This document shows, in pieces, positions 41,718-51,574 of a stretch of 64,000 bases of DNA. The stretch comes from Streptomyces marianii (GTDB taxonomy: Bacteria > Actinomycetota > Actinomycetes > Streptomycetales > Streptomycetaceae). Every line of letters starts with the position of its first letter. Within the stretch, counting starts at the first letter, position 1. The position numbers and the translations under genes were made by a program. The DNA lies in assembly GCF_005795905.1 (NCBI RefSeq), contig NZ_VAWE01000001.1, forward strand, positions 7,319,501-7,383,500, read 5' to 3'. Below the pieces are notes generated by a model. That model saw nothing but the letters and a program-made list of their open reading frames with translations, was not told where the DNA came from and searched no databases.

Positions 41718-42159
41718 GGCGCGGCGGCCCACCGAGGGCGTCGATGGCACGGCGCAGTTGGGTGCTCGACGTGTGGACGGTGTACGGGAAGTAGACGACA
41801 TCCACGCCCACCGCGGCGAAGTCGCGCTCCAGGCGTTCGCCCTTCGGTGTGTCACGCCAGTCGTCGCCCTTGAACAGCACGTCGAAGCGCACCTGCTTCC
41901 AGGCCTCGACCTTGTCCGGCACGGTCTCGACGAACGCGGCGTCCACGTACTGGATGCTGCGCACGATCTCCAGCCGTTCGACCAGCGGGATCATGGGTCG
42001 CCTGCCCTTGGCCATCTCGGCCATCTCGTCCGAGACGACCCCGGCCACCAGGTAGTCGCACTGGGCGCGGGCGTGGCGCAGGATGTTCAGGTGCCCGATG
42101 TGGAAGAGATCGTAGGCGCCGGGTGCGTAGCCCACGCGGTACCGCTCGCTCGATGGCAC
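41680..42159 (-). CDS. Cytidylyltransferase-like nucleotidyltransferase (TagD/GCT type)
   Basis: A 159-residue Rossmann nucleotidyltransferase. It has GAYDLFHIGHLNIL with the His-x-Gly-His motif, VSDEMAEMAKGRRPMIPLVE, FKGDDWRDT and a TSSTQLRR end that corresponds to the ISST motif. Family members make CDP-glycerol, CDP-ethanolamine and similar compounds. The GTG at 42159 is preceded by AAGGGGGG. The gene is divergent from the glycosyltransferase gene and convergent, with a 38-base overlap, to the CDP-alcohol transferase gene. The pair probably works in sequence. Confidence 0.9.
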   Translation of the reverse strand: MPSSERYRVGYAPGAYDLFHIGHLNILRHARAQCDYLVAGVVSDEMAEMAKGRRPMIPLVERLEIVRSIQYVDAAFVETVPDKVEAWKQVRFDVLFKGDDWRDTPKGERLERDFAAVGVDVVYFPYTVHTSSTQLRRAIDALGGPPRLSDELLTAPETI

Positions 42160-42375
42160 AAATGCCCCCCTTGTTCGTTGGTGTCCCCCCGCGCGCACCC
42201 GTTGACAGGAGCGCGCAGAATTTGACGATAGCGTTCATGCTGGGTGCGGGGAGAGTGAACAATCGGGTGCGACCTGGTTCACCTCCGAGCACCACGCGGG
42301 GTCAGGGGGTCCCGTGGGGTGTGAACATACTGGGGAGGCCACCGAGGCGGGTGGCCGGGGGGAAGGTTTCGTCGC
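42160..42375. promoter_or_regulatory. Divergent promoter region of the GT-Wzz-Wzx operon
   Basis: 216 bases. A TTGACA at 42202-42207 with ACGATA 17 bases later (42225-42230) is a possible sigma-70-type promoter toward the plus strand. Four GTTCA/TGAAC half sites lie in 42231-42330, like those upstream of 40989. Confidence 0.4.
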
Positions 42376-43626
42376 GTGACACAGACCAATGGCGAGGACG
42401 GCGGGCGGCGGCTGCTGCTGGTGTCCACCAACTACGCGCCCGAGCACACCGGCATCGGCCCCTACGCGACCGGCATCGCCGAGCACTGGGCGAGCCGCGG
42501 GCATGACACCCATGTGCTCACGGGCCTTCCGCACTATCCGTCCTGGCAGCTCGACCCCGCCTACCGCAAGGTGTGGCGGGCCACCGAGCGGCGTGCAGGT
42601 GTCACGGTGCACCGCCGCCGGCACAGCATCCCGCCACGGCAGACCGCCCTGCGTCGCGGCGTGTTCGAGGGCTCGATTCTCGCCCACGGCCTGGTCGCAC
42701 CTCCCCGCACCGGCCGGCTCGACGCGGTGCTCGCCCAGTTGCCCAGTCTCGCCGGGGGAGTGCTCGGCGCTCGGATCGCCGCCCGGCATCGGGCCCCGTA
42801 CGTGCCCGTCGTACAGGACCTGATGGGCGCCGCCGCGGCGCAGTCCGGTATCAAGGGCGGCGGTGGCCGGGCCGCTGAGCTGGCCGAGCTCGCGGAGGCG
42901 TGGGTGCTGCGGCGGGCCACTCTCGTCGGCGTCATCCACGAGACGTTCGTGGACCGGGTACGGGCGATGGGAGTGGACCCCGGCCGTATCCGCCTGGTGC
43001 CCAACTGGTCGCACATACAGGCGCCGTCGGCGCCCCGGGCGCTTACCCGGGAGCGCCTCGGCTGGCGGCCCGAGCAGACGGTCGTCCTGCACTCCGGCAA
43101 CATGGGCCTCAAGCAGGGGCTTGAGGTGCTGGTGGAGGCGGCCCGCCGCGATCCGGCCACCCGGATACTGCTGATGGGCGACGGCAACCAGCGTGAGCAC
43201 CTCGCCCAGTTGGCCGGCGGGCTGCCCAATCTGGAATTCATGCCTCCGGTTCCTGACGCGGACTTCCCGGATGTGCTCGCCGCCGCCGATGTGCTCGCCG
43301 TCACCCAGCGGGCCTCGGTGCTCGACATGAGCGTGCCGTCCAAGCTGACTTCGTACCTCGCGGCCGGCCGCCCCGTGGTCGCGTCCGTCGCCGCGGAGGG
43401 CGGTACGGCCCGCGAGGTACTGCGCTCCGGTGCCGGAGTGCTCGTGGAACCAGAGGATCCGGATCAGTTTCTGTCCGCGGTGCGTAAACTCGCTCAGGAT
43501 CCGTTGACGGCGAACGAGCTGGGTGCGGCAGGACCGCGCCATGTGGCGGCCCATCTGTCACGGGAAGCGGGTCTCGCGCGGATCGACGCGCTGATCGACG
43601 AGGCAATGGGGGGCCCTGGAAGGTGA
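42376..43626 (+). CDS. WcaI-like GT4 glycosyltransferase
   Basis: A 416-residue GT-B enzyme. The start VSTNYAPEHTGIGPYATGIA and LTGLPHYPSWQLDPAYR are typical of WcaI (colanic acid fucosyl/glycosyltransferase). The donor domain has VLHSGNMGLKQGLEVLVEAA, ILLMGDGNQREHL, FMPPVPDADFPDVLAAADV and PSKLTSYLAAGRPVVASV. It probably adds fucose or another sugar to the lipid-linked repeat. It starts at GTG 42376 with a G-rich ribosome binding site, and its stop overlaps the GTG of the Wzz-like gene (GTGA). Confidence 0.92.
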   Translation: MTQTNGEDGGRRLLLVSTNYAPEHTGIGPYATGIAEHWASRGHDTHVLTGLPHYPSWQLDPAYRKVWRATERRAGVTVHRRRHSIPPRQTALRRGVFEGSILAHGLVAPPRTGRLDAVLAQLPSLAGGVLGARIAARHRAPYVPVVQDLMGAAAAQSGIKGGGGRAAELAELAEAWVLRRATLVGVIHETFVDRVRAMGVDPGRIRLVPNWSHIQAPSAPRALTRERLGWRPEQTVVLHSGNMGLKQGLEVLVEAARRDPATRILLMGDGNQREHLAQLAGGLPNLEFMPPVPDADFPDVLAAADVLAVTQRASVLDMSVPSKLTSYLAAGRPVVASVAAEGGTAREVLRSGAGVLVEPEDPDQFLSAVRKLAQDPLTANELGAAGPRHVAAHLSREAGLARIDALIDEAMGGPGR

Positions 43627-45344
43627 GCCAGACACATGTCACGATCCGGGCGGAGGACGAGCCGGAGCAGTTGCGCGAGCAGTTCCGCCAGCTGCTGCGC
43701 TACCGCTGGCTGATCGCAGGCGGGGTCGGGGTGGGTTTGCTGGCCGGCGCATGGCTCGGCGTCACCGGCGCCGACAGCTACGCGGCCACCACCGATGTCG
43801 TCCTGCGCGCCCCCTCCAGTGACCCCTTCGCGCCGACCCTGTCGATCGACAAGGCGATCAACATGGGTTCGGAACGGCAGACGGCGCTCAGCCGCAAGGT
43901 CGCCGAGCGCGCCGCGAAGAAGCTGGGCATGGGCCAGGACGAGGTCGAGGGGCTCCAGAGTGGGCTCCAGGTCACCACTCCGCCGCAGACCCTGGTGCTG
44001 CACTTCACCTACAACGCCTCCGACCCGCAGGAGGCGGCCCGCCGCGCCAACGCGCTGACCGAGGCGTATGTCAGTCTGAGCAAGGAGCAGTGGGAGTCCT
44101 ACCGCACGGTGATGGTCAAGAGCCTCCAGGACCAGCTGGATCCCATCGCCCTGCGCAACGACAAGCTCTCCAAGGACATCAAAGGGCTGTCCGACGGCTC
44201 CCGCGCCGACTCGCTCTACGCGCAGCAGGCCAACCTGCTCAATCGCATCACCGAGCTGAGCTCCAAGATCACCAGTCTGAAGGCGCTCGACATGACGCCC
44301 GGCAACGTGATCCGCGACGCGGTCCCGCCCGCGGCGCCCGACGGGCCGGGCCTGCCGCTGGCGCTCGGCCTCGGCGGGCTGGTCGGCGTCGGCCTCGGAC
44401 TGCTCGTCGCCTGGGTACGGCTGGTCTTCGACCCCGCACCGCGTTCGGCCGGCGACGTGGCCCGCGCGGTGCGCGGCCCCGTGCTGGGCGCGTTGCCGCG
44501 CGGTTCCGCCGGTGCCCTGGAGGTCGGCCGTACGGACTCCCGGGCGGCCGAGGAGTACCGCTCGATCGCCTTCCGACTCGCTTACGACGAGAAGTTCGCC
44601 GACCGGCGGCGGGTGCTGGTCGTCGCCCCGCGCGGCTCCATGGAGGCGAGCGCCGCCGTGGCGGCCAACCTCGCCGCGTCCTTCGCGGAGACCGGCAAGC
44701 GCGTGCTGCTCGTCGAGGCCGATCTGCGCACCCCGTCACTTTCCGAACTCCTCGACGTGTCCACCGCGTCCCGGCCCCGCTGGAGCCGCGGAGAAGGTTA
44801 CGGCGGTGGCGAGTACGGTGATCTCACCGAAGGGGAGTGGCCCGGCCGGGGCCAGCTCGTGGTCGACGCGGGCGAGTCCGGGGCCTTCGGCCTCATCCCC
44901 GGCGAACGGGTACGCAACGTCCCGCGCGCGCTGACCTCCGCCCGGGTCACTCAGCTGATCGCCGAGGCCGACGACCCCGACGCCACCGTGGTGGTCGTCG
45001 CACCGCCCGTGCTCGCCTACGCGGACGCCCTCGCGCTCGTCGACCGCGTCGACGGCGTGCTCATCGTCTGCGATCCACGCACCGTGCACCGAGCCGACCT
45101 CATCCGCATCCGTGAGCTGATCGTCGGCGCGGGCGGCACCGTGCTCGGCGCGGTGACGCACACCGAGCCGCGCCGGGGCGGAACCGATTCCCCTCCGCAG
45201 TCCGGCAGCCACCGGCGCCGGAAGGTTTCGGCTCCGGCTGACCGGGCGGCGCCGCCAGGGCGCCGCCCCGAGCCCGAACTCGACCCGCACACCAACCCCA
45301 GCGCCACGATGGCTCTGCGCACCGTCCGTTCCGGAGACCTGTGA
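43623..45344 (+). CDS. Wzz/BY-kinase-like chain-length protein with degenerate Walker A
   Basis: A 573-residue protein. The N-terminal Wzz domain has a first membrane helix at about 30-48, a coiled-coil periplasmic part (KSLQDQLDPIALRNDKLSKD, then NLLNRITELSSKI) and a second helix at about 240-262. The cytoplasmic part resembles a tyrosine-kinase ATPase: EEYRSIAFRLAYDEKFADRR, then RVLLVEADLRTPSLSELLDV (Walker A' present). The Walker A position reads APRGSMEASAAVAANLA with no Gly-Lys-Ser/Thr, and the C-terminus is a basic tail without a Tyr cluster. It may therefore control chain length without autokinase activity. Starts and ends in GTGA overlaps with its neighbours. Confidence 0.87.
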   Translation: MSQTHVTIRAEDEPEQLREQFRQLLRYRWLIAGGVGVGLLAGAWLGVTGADSYAATTDVVLRAPSSDPFAPTLSIDKAINMGSERQTALSRKVAERAAKKLGMGQDEVEGLQSGLQVTTPPQTLVLHFTYNASDPQEAARRANALTEAYVSLSKEQWESYRTVMVKSLQDQLDPIALRNDKLSKDIKGLSDGSRADSLYAQQANLLNRITELSSKITSLKALDMTPGNVIRDAVPPAAPDGPGLPLALGLGGLVGVGLGLLVAWVRLVFDPAPRSAGDVARAVRGPVLGALPRGSAGALEVGRTDSRAAEEYRSIAFRLAYDEKFADRRRVLVVAPRGSMEASAAVAANLAASFAETGKRVLLVEADLRTPSLSELLDVSTASRPRWSRGEGYGGGEYGDLTEGEWPGRGQLVVDAGESGAFGLIPGERVRNVPRALTSARVTQLIAEADDPDATVVVVAPPVLAYADALALVDRVDGVLIVCDPRTVHRADLIRIRELIVGAGGTVLGAVTHTEPRRGGTDSPPQSGSHRRRKVSAPADRAAPPGRRPEPELDPHTNPSATMALRTVRSGDL

Positions 45345-46663
45345 CCGCGCCCGGGGCGTCCGGCCAGGCACCGGACCAGCCGGAGGCGCCGGATCGGGAG
45401 TCCGATCCGCCGGGGACGTCCGAGTCGTCCCGGCAGCCGCCCGTGCCGCGGCGTGCGACCGCGGTGGTCGCCTCAGTGCTCGATCAGGCGGCGTCCAGTC
45501 TCACCAACATCGCCGTCCTGGTCATCGCCGCCCGGGTCTCCACCGCGCAGGGGTTCGCCGCCTTCTCGATGGTCTACCTGACCTTCACGGTGCTGCTCGG
45601 CCTCAACACCGCTTACGTCGGCCAGGTCGTGGTCCTCACCCGAGGCGAGGCAGCCGCCACCGGTGCCGCGTGCCGGTCAGGGGTCTCGTTCACCGCGCTC
45701 GCCGCCGTCGCGGGCGGTGCCCTGCTCGCCGCCGCCGGGGTGGCGACCGCCGTCGCCGGTGGGAGCTGGGCCGGACATGGCGGGGCCTTCCTCGCGCTGG
45801 GGCTCGTCCTGCCGCTGGTGCTGGTCCAGGACACCCTCAGGTATACGTTCTCGACCCTGCGACGCCCCGGCCTGGCGCTGGCCGCCGACACTCTGCGCCT
45901 GTTGTGCGTGGTGCCCGCGCTGCTGATCCAGCCGCAGCACACCGCGCCGGGGCTGCTCGTCGCCGTCTGGGGCCTGTCGGCCGTGCCCGCGCTGCTGCTC
46001 GGACTGCGCCTGCTGTGGCCACGGGTGCGCGGCGCCCGGACCGATCTGCGGCCGTATCTGCGCAGGGGCCACCTCGGGCAGCGTTTCGCGGTGGAGTTCG
46101 CCGTGGGCAACGCCTCAAGCCAGCTCGCCGTGCTGGGCCTCGGTCTGTTCGCGGCTCCGTTGGCGGTCGGCGCGCTGCGCGGGGCGTCCACCCTCTTCGG
46201 TCCGCTCAACGTGCTCTTCAACTCGGTGAACGCGTTCGGGCCGCCGCTGCTGAACCGCTTCGGGGGCCCCCGGGCCACCGCCCGCGCCGCGGCCGTGCTC
46301 GGCCTGCTGCTTTGCGCCGCCGGCCTCGCCTGGGGTCTGGTACTCCACGACCTGCCCGACGGTGCGGGGCGCCAGTTGCTCGGCGCCACCTGGCAGTCGG
46401 CGTCCAGCCTGCTGCCCGCCACGGGCGCCCAGTACGCGGTGATGGGCCTGGGCACCTGTGCTCTGGTGACCCTCCGGGTGCTCAGCCCGCGTGCCACCCT
46501 GTCGGTGCAGGTGGTGTTCTCGCTGCTTTCGGTCGTCCTCATGCTCGGCGGGTACCTGCTGAGCGGCTCCGCGCTGGGTGCGGCCTGGGGGCTGGCCGCG
46601 GGCTCCGCCCTGAAGGCGGTAGCGGCCTGGACCCGGGTCGTCCGGCTGCCCGCGGTGGAATGA
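45341..46663 (+). CDS. Wzx-like polysaccharide flippase (MOP superfamily)
   Basis: A 440-residue membrane protein with a disordered N-terminus (about 40 residues, Pro/Ser-rich) and about 12 hydrophobic segments. ASSLTNIAVLVIAARVSTAQ and VGALRGASTLFGPLNVLFNS match the helix 1 and helix 7 regions of Wzx/RfbX proteins. It would move the lipid-linked repeat unit across the membrane for polymerisation. The GTG at 45341 overlaps the stop of the Wzz-like gene, so the three genes 42376-46663 form one coupled operon. Confidence 0.85.
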   Translation: MTAPGASGQAPDQPEAPDRESDPPGTSESSRQPPVPRRATAVVASVLDQAASSLTNIAVLVIAARVSTAQGFAAFSMVYLTFTVLLGLNTAYVGQVVVLTRGEAAATGAACRSGVSFTALAAVAGGALLAAAGVATAVAGGSWAGHGGAFLALGLVLPLVLVQDTLRYTFSTLRRPGLALAADTLRLLCVVPALLIQPQHTAPGLLVAVWGLSAVPALLLGLRLLWPRVRGARTDLRPYLRRGHLGQRFAVEFAVGNASSQLAVLGLGLFAAPLAVGALRGASTLFGPLNVLFNSVNAFGPPLLNRFGGPRATARAAAVLGLLLCAAGLAWGLVLHDLPDGAGRQLLGATWQSASSLLPATGAQYAVMGLGTCALVTLRVLSPRATLSVQVVFSLLSVVLMLGGYLLSGSALGAAWGLAAGSALKAVAAWTRVVRLPAVE

Positions 46664-46811
46664 CCCACCGGCGTGCTGGCACCGGCTAACCTCGCGCTTT
46701 CACGAGCGGGTCTGTCCGAGGCGTGACCAAAAGAGCGAGGAGTGCCTCTGACCTGGGGCGACAGGGCTTGTCCAGGGTCCATGTCGTCGTCAGGAAAGCT
46801 GCACTCCTCAG

Positions 46812-48183
46812 GTGAAGAAGCGTACCGGGCTGTACCCACGTGTCCGCGTCGAGGGCGATGGTCGCGGGGCCGTCTCGCACTCCGGCGCCGTGCTACGTGT
46901 CGAGACGGCCCGCAAGGCAGGGCTGGACGCGGCGCTGTCGGCGGCTCTGACGCCGTGGCGCAAGGAGCGGGCGGTCCATGATCGCGGCAAGATCCTGCTG
47001 GACGTCGCGCTCGCGGTGGCCCTGGGCGGGGACTGCCTGGCAGATGTCGCGGTGCTGCGGGCCGAGCCGGCCGTGTTCGGGCCGGTCGCCTCCGACCCGA
47101 CGGTCTCCCGCCTGGTCGACACCCTGGCTGCGGCCGGACCCAAGGCGCTGACGGCGATCCGCCGGGCAAGGGCCGAAGTCCGCGCACGGGCCTGGCGGTT
47201 GGCCCGCGAGGCGGCCCCGGACGTGGGCGGCGAGGTGATCGTGGACATCGACGGCGTGCTGGTCCCGGCACGATCCGAGAAAGAGCACGCCGCCAAGACC
47301 TGGAAGAAGACGTTCGGGCACCACCCGCTGTTCGCGTTCGTCGACCACGGCCGTGAGGGGTCCGGGGAACCGGTCGCCGGCCTGTTGAGACCGGGGAACG
47401 CGGGCAGCAACACCGCCGCCGACCACATCGAGGCCGCCCGCCTGGCGTTGGCCCAGCTGCCGAAGAAGTACCGGCGTGGACGCCGCACACTGATCCGAAC
47501 CGACTCCGGCGGCGGCACCCACAAGTTCCTCAACTGGCTTACTGCACACGGAAGGTGGCTTTCGTACTCGGTGGGGATGACCATCACCGACGCCATCCAC
47601 GCCGCTGTGCTCCGGGTCCCGGCCTCGGCTTGGACTCCGGCTGTCGAGCCGGGCGGCGAGGTCCGCGACGGCGCCTGGGTGGCCGAACTCGCAGGGGACG
47701 TCCTCAAGGGTTGGTCGAAGGGCATGCGGCTGATCGTCCGCAAGGAACGGCCGCACCCGGCGCGCAGTTGCGCTTCACCGACGCCGACGGGCTGCGGCTG
47801 ACCTGCTTCGCTACCAACACCACCCACGCCCCGATCGCCCAGTTGGAGCTGCGGCACCGCCAGCGGGCCCGCGCCGAGGACCGGATCCGTGCCGCCCGCG
47901 ATACCGGCCCGCGCAACCTGCCCCTCCACGACGCCGCGCAGAACCAGGTCTGGCTGGAGATCGTGCAGCTCGCCTCGACCTGCTCGCCTGGATGCCCATG
48001 CTCGCCCTGGCCGGGCCCGCCCGTCGGTGGGAACCCAAGCGTCTGCGGCTACGGCTGTTCTCCGCCGCCGCCCAGCTCGTCACCACCGGCCGCCGCCGCG
48101 TGCTCCGCCTCGCCCGCCACTGGCCCTGGACCAATGTGATCACAGGCGCCCTCGAACGGCTGCAAGCCCTACCGAACCCGGGC
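46812..48183 (+). pseudogene. IS1380-family transposase with two frameshifts
   Basis: The first frame (46812-47801) has LSAALTPWRKERAVHDRGKI, GGDCLADVAVLRAEP, DPTVSRLVDTLA, the first catalytic Asp in VIVDIDGVLV, LLRPGNAGSNTAADHIEA and LIRTDSGGGTHKFL (second Asp). Near 47759 one base is missing and another frame continues AQLRFTDADGLRLTCFATNT and RAEDRIRAARDTGPRNLPLH. Near 47968 a second base is missing and a third frame gives DLLAWMPMLALAGPARRWEP to a stop at 48184-48186. Repaired, it would be a normal IS1380 protein of about 460 residues. Possible ends share ACAGGGCTT: near 46760 and, inverted, near 48198. Confidence 0.85.
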
Positions 48184-48311
48184 TGACAGCACCGAAGCCC
48201 TGTCCCGACGAGCACCCGACCACCCCCGGAGCCGTGGAATCCGGCGCCCACCCGGCGCGACAGCCGTGCGCTCGCCATGCCCACGCGCAGAAACACCGCG
48301 CCCGGACAAGC

Positions 48312-48344
48312 AAAAACGGCCCGTCAGTCAAGCTGACGAGCCGT
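48312..48344 (-). terminator. Intrinsic terminator with T-tract for the aldo/keto reductase gene
   Basis: Stem of 12 pairs (48316-48327 with 48333-48344, one G-U on the minus strand) and a five-base loop. Read on the minus strand, it is followed by TTTTTG (complement of 48311-48316). It lies 24 bases after the gene end at 48369. A T-tract is unusual for this genome. Confidence 0.85.
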
Positions 48345-48368
48345 CATGCAGGATTGAGGTTAGCGAGG

Positions 48369-49358
<990 letters not shown>

Positions 49359-49528
49359 GTGCGGCGCCCTGGCCTTCCGTGAGCTTGTGCGTTTGCTCTG
49401 TAACGTTCGGCACCCGGGGGTGGATGCCCATGCGTGTTCACGATAACTGAACGCCTCCACCAAGACACTGGACTTCAAGGGGGCCGCCTCATATTCAACG
49501 ATCTACGGCGTCCAACTCGATGTGACCC
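49359..49528. other. Short gap, nothing identified
   Basis: 170 bases holding the promoter of the aldo/keto reductase gene. No gene or repeat was recognised. Confidence 0.4.
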
Positions 49529-49867
49529 TCAGCTTCGCCCCGGCCGGAGAGTCTTGGCCGCCCCTGTCGCATTTAGACGCCGGCGTGCCCGACGACGATG
49601 CGGCGGGAGGACCGGTGGCGGCGTATCTCGCGCCCAGCCCGCTTGTCGCCCTCCGGCGTCGTCCTTGGGCCTCTTCGGCAGGGCGATGACCTGACCGGGG
49701 AACTTGTCGGCCAGGGCCCGGCAACCCTCGTCGTCCTCGGCTTTCACCTTCGGATGGAGGCGAAGTTGCTCGGCAATGCTCTCGGCACGCGCGGCGGTCT
49801 GGTCGTGCACGCGCCTCGGCAGGTCGGCGCCGTTCCAGGGGTGCGGCACTGGTGGCCGCCTGGTCAT
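49529..49867 (-). CDS. Hypothetical protein coupled to the LysR gene
   Basis: 112 residues if read from the ATG at 49867, which overlaps the LysR stop (ATGA). The middle is helical and charged (RAESIAEQLRLHPKVKAEDD, then GCRALADKFPGQVIALPKRP). The last 40 residues are Arg-rich and low-complexity, which suggests a frameshifted or random tail. I recognise no family. It may be real or a 3' extension of the LysR message. Confidence 0.4.
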   Translation of the reverse strand: MTRRPPVPHPWNGADLPRRVHDQTAARAESIAEQLRLHPKVKAEDDEGCRALADKFPGQVIALPKRPKDDAGGRQAGWARDTPPPVLPPHRRRARRRLNATGAAKTLRPGRS

Positions 49868-50760
49868 CGCGTTGCTGCCGTCAGGGCTGTGGCGAGGACT
49901 GCGAGGGGGCCGTCCGACGTGTCGCTGTGGAGGACCTCGGTGCGGTGCACCAATCGTGGTGCGCAGACGGGGACCGGACTGAGACCGGGTATGCCGTCGA
50001 TCGCCTGCGTGGGGAGCAGCGCGAGTCCGTGTCCTGCGGCGGCGAGGGCGAGGAGCCCGCGTATGTCGGTCCCTTCGTAGCGCAGGGACGGGCGATAGCC
50101 GTTGGTTCCGCTCGCGGTGCGCAACTGTGCGAGAGGGACTGCGGTGTCGGGTGCGTCGATCCATCGGGCGTCGGCGAGGTCGGCCAGGTCGAGGTTGGCC
50201 CGGTCGGCCAGCGGGTGCTGAGCCGGCAGCGCGACGGCCAGCGGTCCCTCGGTGACGGCCATCGTGGTGAGCGGGCCGATGTCGGGGAGGTGGAGCGGGT
50301 CGTTGGGGGCCGCCATGCCGTCGATCAAGCCGAGGTCCAGGGTGCCGGTCGCGAGTTCGCGGGTGACGGCTTCGCGGCCAAGGACCCGCACCGCCACCTC
50401 CAGGAGGGGCTGCGTCCGGCGGATGCCGGCGAGAGGGACGGTGAGCCGTGACGTCATGGCCAGCGGTGAGACACCGAGGGTGATGCGGGCGGCTGGTGCC
50501 GCAATCAGACGCGTGATGTCCGCGCGGGCGGCGTCCAGCCGCAGCAGCAGCGGCCCGGCATGCTCCAGTAGCCGGACGCCTGCGACCGTCGGAGAGACCG
50601 GACGCCGTTGCAGCAGGAGTGTTCCGAGGTCGTTCTCGAGCGCGGCGATGTGCTGGGACACCGCCGACTGTGTGTAGCCGAGCTCACGAGCCGCCTCGGA
50701 GAAGGAACCGCAGCGCGCCACGGCCACGAAGGTGCGGAGGAGGTGCGGATCCATGTCCAT
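49864..50760 (-). CDS. LysR-family transcriptional regulator
   Basis: A 298-residue LTTR. The helix-turn-helix is at about residues 5-62 (LLRTFVAVARCGSFSEAARE, YTQSAVSQHIAALENDLGTL). The effector domain starts at about 90 (RITLGVSPLAMTSRL), ending with GHGLALLPTQAIDGIPGL. It is divergent from the amidotransferase-like gene with a 70-base gap, the usual layout for an LTTR and its target. The start MDMDPHLLRTF offers two nearby Met codons (50760 and 50754). Confidence 0.93.
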   Translation of the reverse strand: MDMDPHLLRTFVAVARCGSFSEAARELGYTQSAVSQHIAALENDLGTLLLQRRPVSPTVAGVRLLEHAGPLLLRLDAARADITRLIAAPAARITLGVSPLAMTSRLTVPLAGIRRTQPLLEVAVRVLGREAVTRELATGTLDLGLIDGMAAPNDPLHLPDIGPLTTMAVTEGPLAVALPAQHPLADRANLDLADLADARWIDAPDTAVPLAQLRTASGTNGYRPSLRYEGTDIRGLLALAAAGHGLALLPTQAIDGIPGLSPVPVCAPRLVHRTEVLHSDTSDGPLAVLATALTAATR

Positions 50761-50830
50761 CAGTATTGCTTATCGAACCATGAATCTTCATCGTTGGTGC
50801 TGAACTCGATGGCTGGGGCAGGATGTGCGC

Positions 50831-51574
50831 ATGCCTCAACCCGGGAACTTCTGGACAGCCCGTCTCGCCCTGGTGGGCGACCGCTCGCCCGGCGTGCGAG
50901 CCCACGCCCGTATCCCTGAACTCCTCGACGCCCTGGTCCAGCGCGACCAGCTCGCCCTGGACGCCTACTGGATTCCGACCCGGGAGGCGGAATCCGGCGG
51001 CTCCCTCGCCGGGTTCGATGCCGTCTGGCTGGTGCCGGGCAGCCCGTATGACAGCGAAGCCGGGGCGATCGCGGCCGTCCGCACCGCCCGTGAGGCGGGG
51101 ATCCCGTTTCTGGGTACCTGCGGTGGTTTCCAGCACGCGGTCCTGGAGTTCGCGCGTGACGTTTGCGGGCTCGTCGGCCTTGAACATGCGGAGAACCAGC
51201 CGGAGGCCGAGGACTTGCTGATCGTTCCACTGGCGTGCTCCCTGGTCGGTCACGAGGGCGCGGTCACGGTAGAGGCGGGATCACTGGCGGAGCGTGTCCT
51301 GGGAGCCGAGCGGACCCTGGAGCGGTACCACTGCTCGTACGGACTCGGCACGCCCTATCTGGATGCGTTGCGCGCGCACGGTCTGCGCTTCAGCGGCACC
51401 GATGACGCAGGTGACGTGCGTATCGCCGAACTGCCGGGCCACCCGTTCTTCCTCGCGACCCTGTTCCAGCCCGAGCTCGCGGGCGACGGAACCCGGGTCC
51501 ACCCGATCATCCGGGCGCTGGCGGCCGCGGCGGTCGAGCACGCCGCCAAGAGCTCGGCGCCCACGCACACGTGA
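50831..51574 (+). CDS. CTP-synthase C-terminal-like (class I glutamine amidotransferase) protein
   Basis: A 247-residue protein with a GATase fold: WLVPGSPYDSEAGAIAAVRT, the nucleophile elbow in FLGTCGGFQHAVLEFAR (Cys), and PGHPFFLATLFQPEL. In active class I enzymes the last motif is FHPE; here the catalytic His is Gln, while the Glu remains. It lacks the synthase domain of PyrG. Such proteins are annotated as CTP synthase C-terminal-related; their reaction is unknown and the missing His argues against normal glutamine hydrolysis. The ATG at 50831 follows GGGGCAGG; an upstream GTG at 50825 is possible. Probably controlled by the divergent LysR. Confidence 0.85.
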   Translation: MPQPGNFWTARLALVGDRSPGVRAHARIPELLDALVQRDQLALDAYWIPTREAESGGSLAGFDAVWLVPGSPYDSEAGAIAAVRTAREAGIPFLGTCGGFQHAVLEFARDVCGLVGLEHAENQPEAEDLLIVPLACSLVGHEGAVTVEAGSLAERVLGAERTLERYHCSYGLGTPYLDALRAHGLRFSGTDDAGDVRIAELPGHPFFLATLFQPELAGDGTRVHPIIRALAAAAVEHAAKSSAPTHT

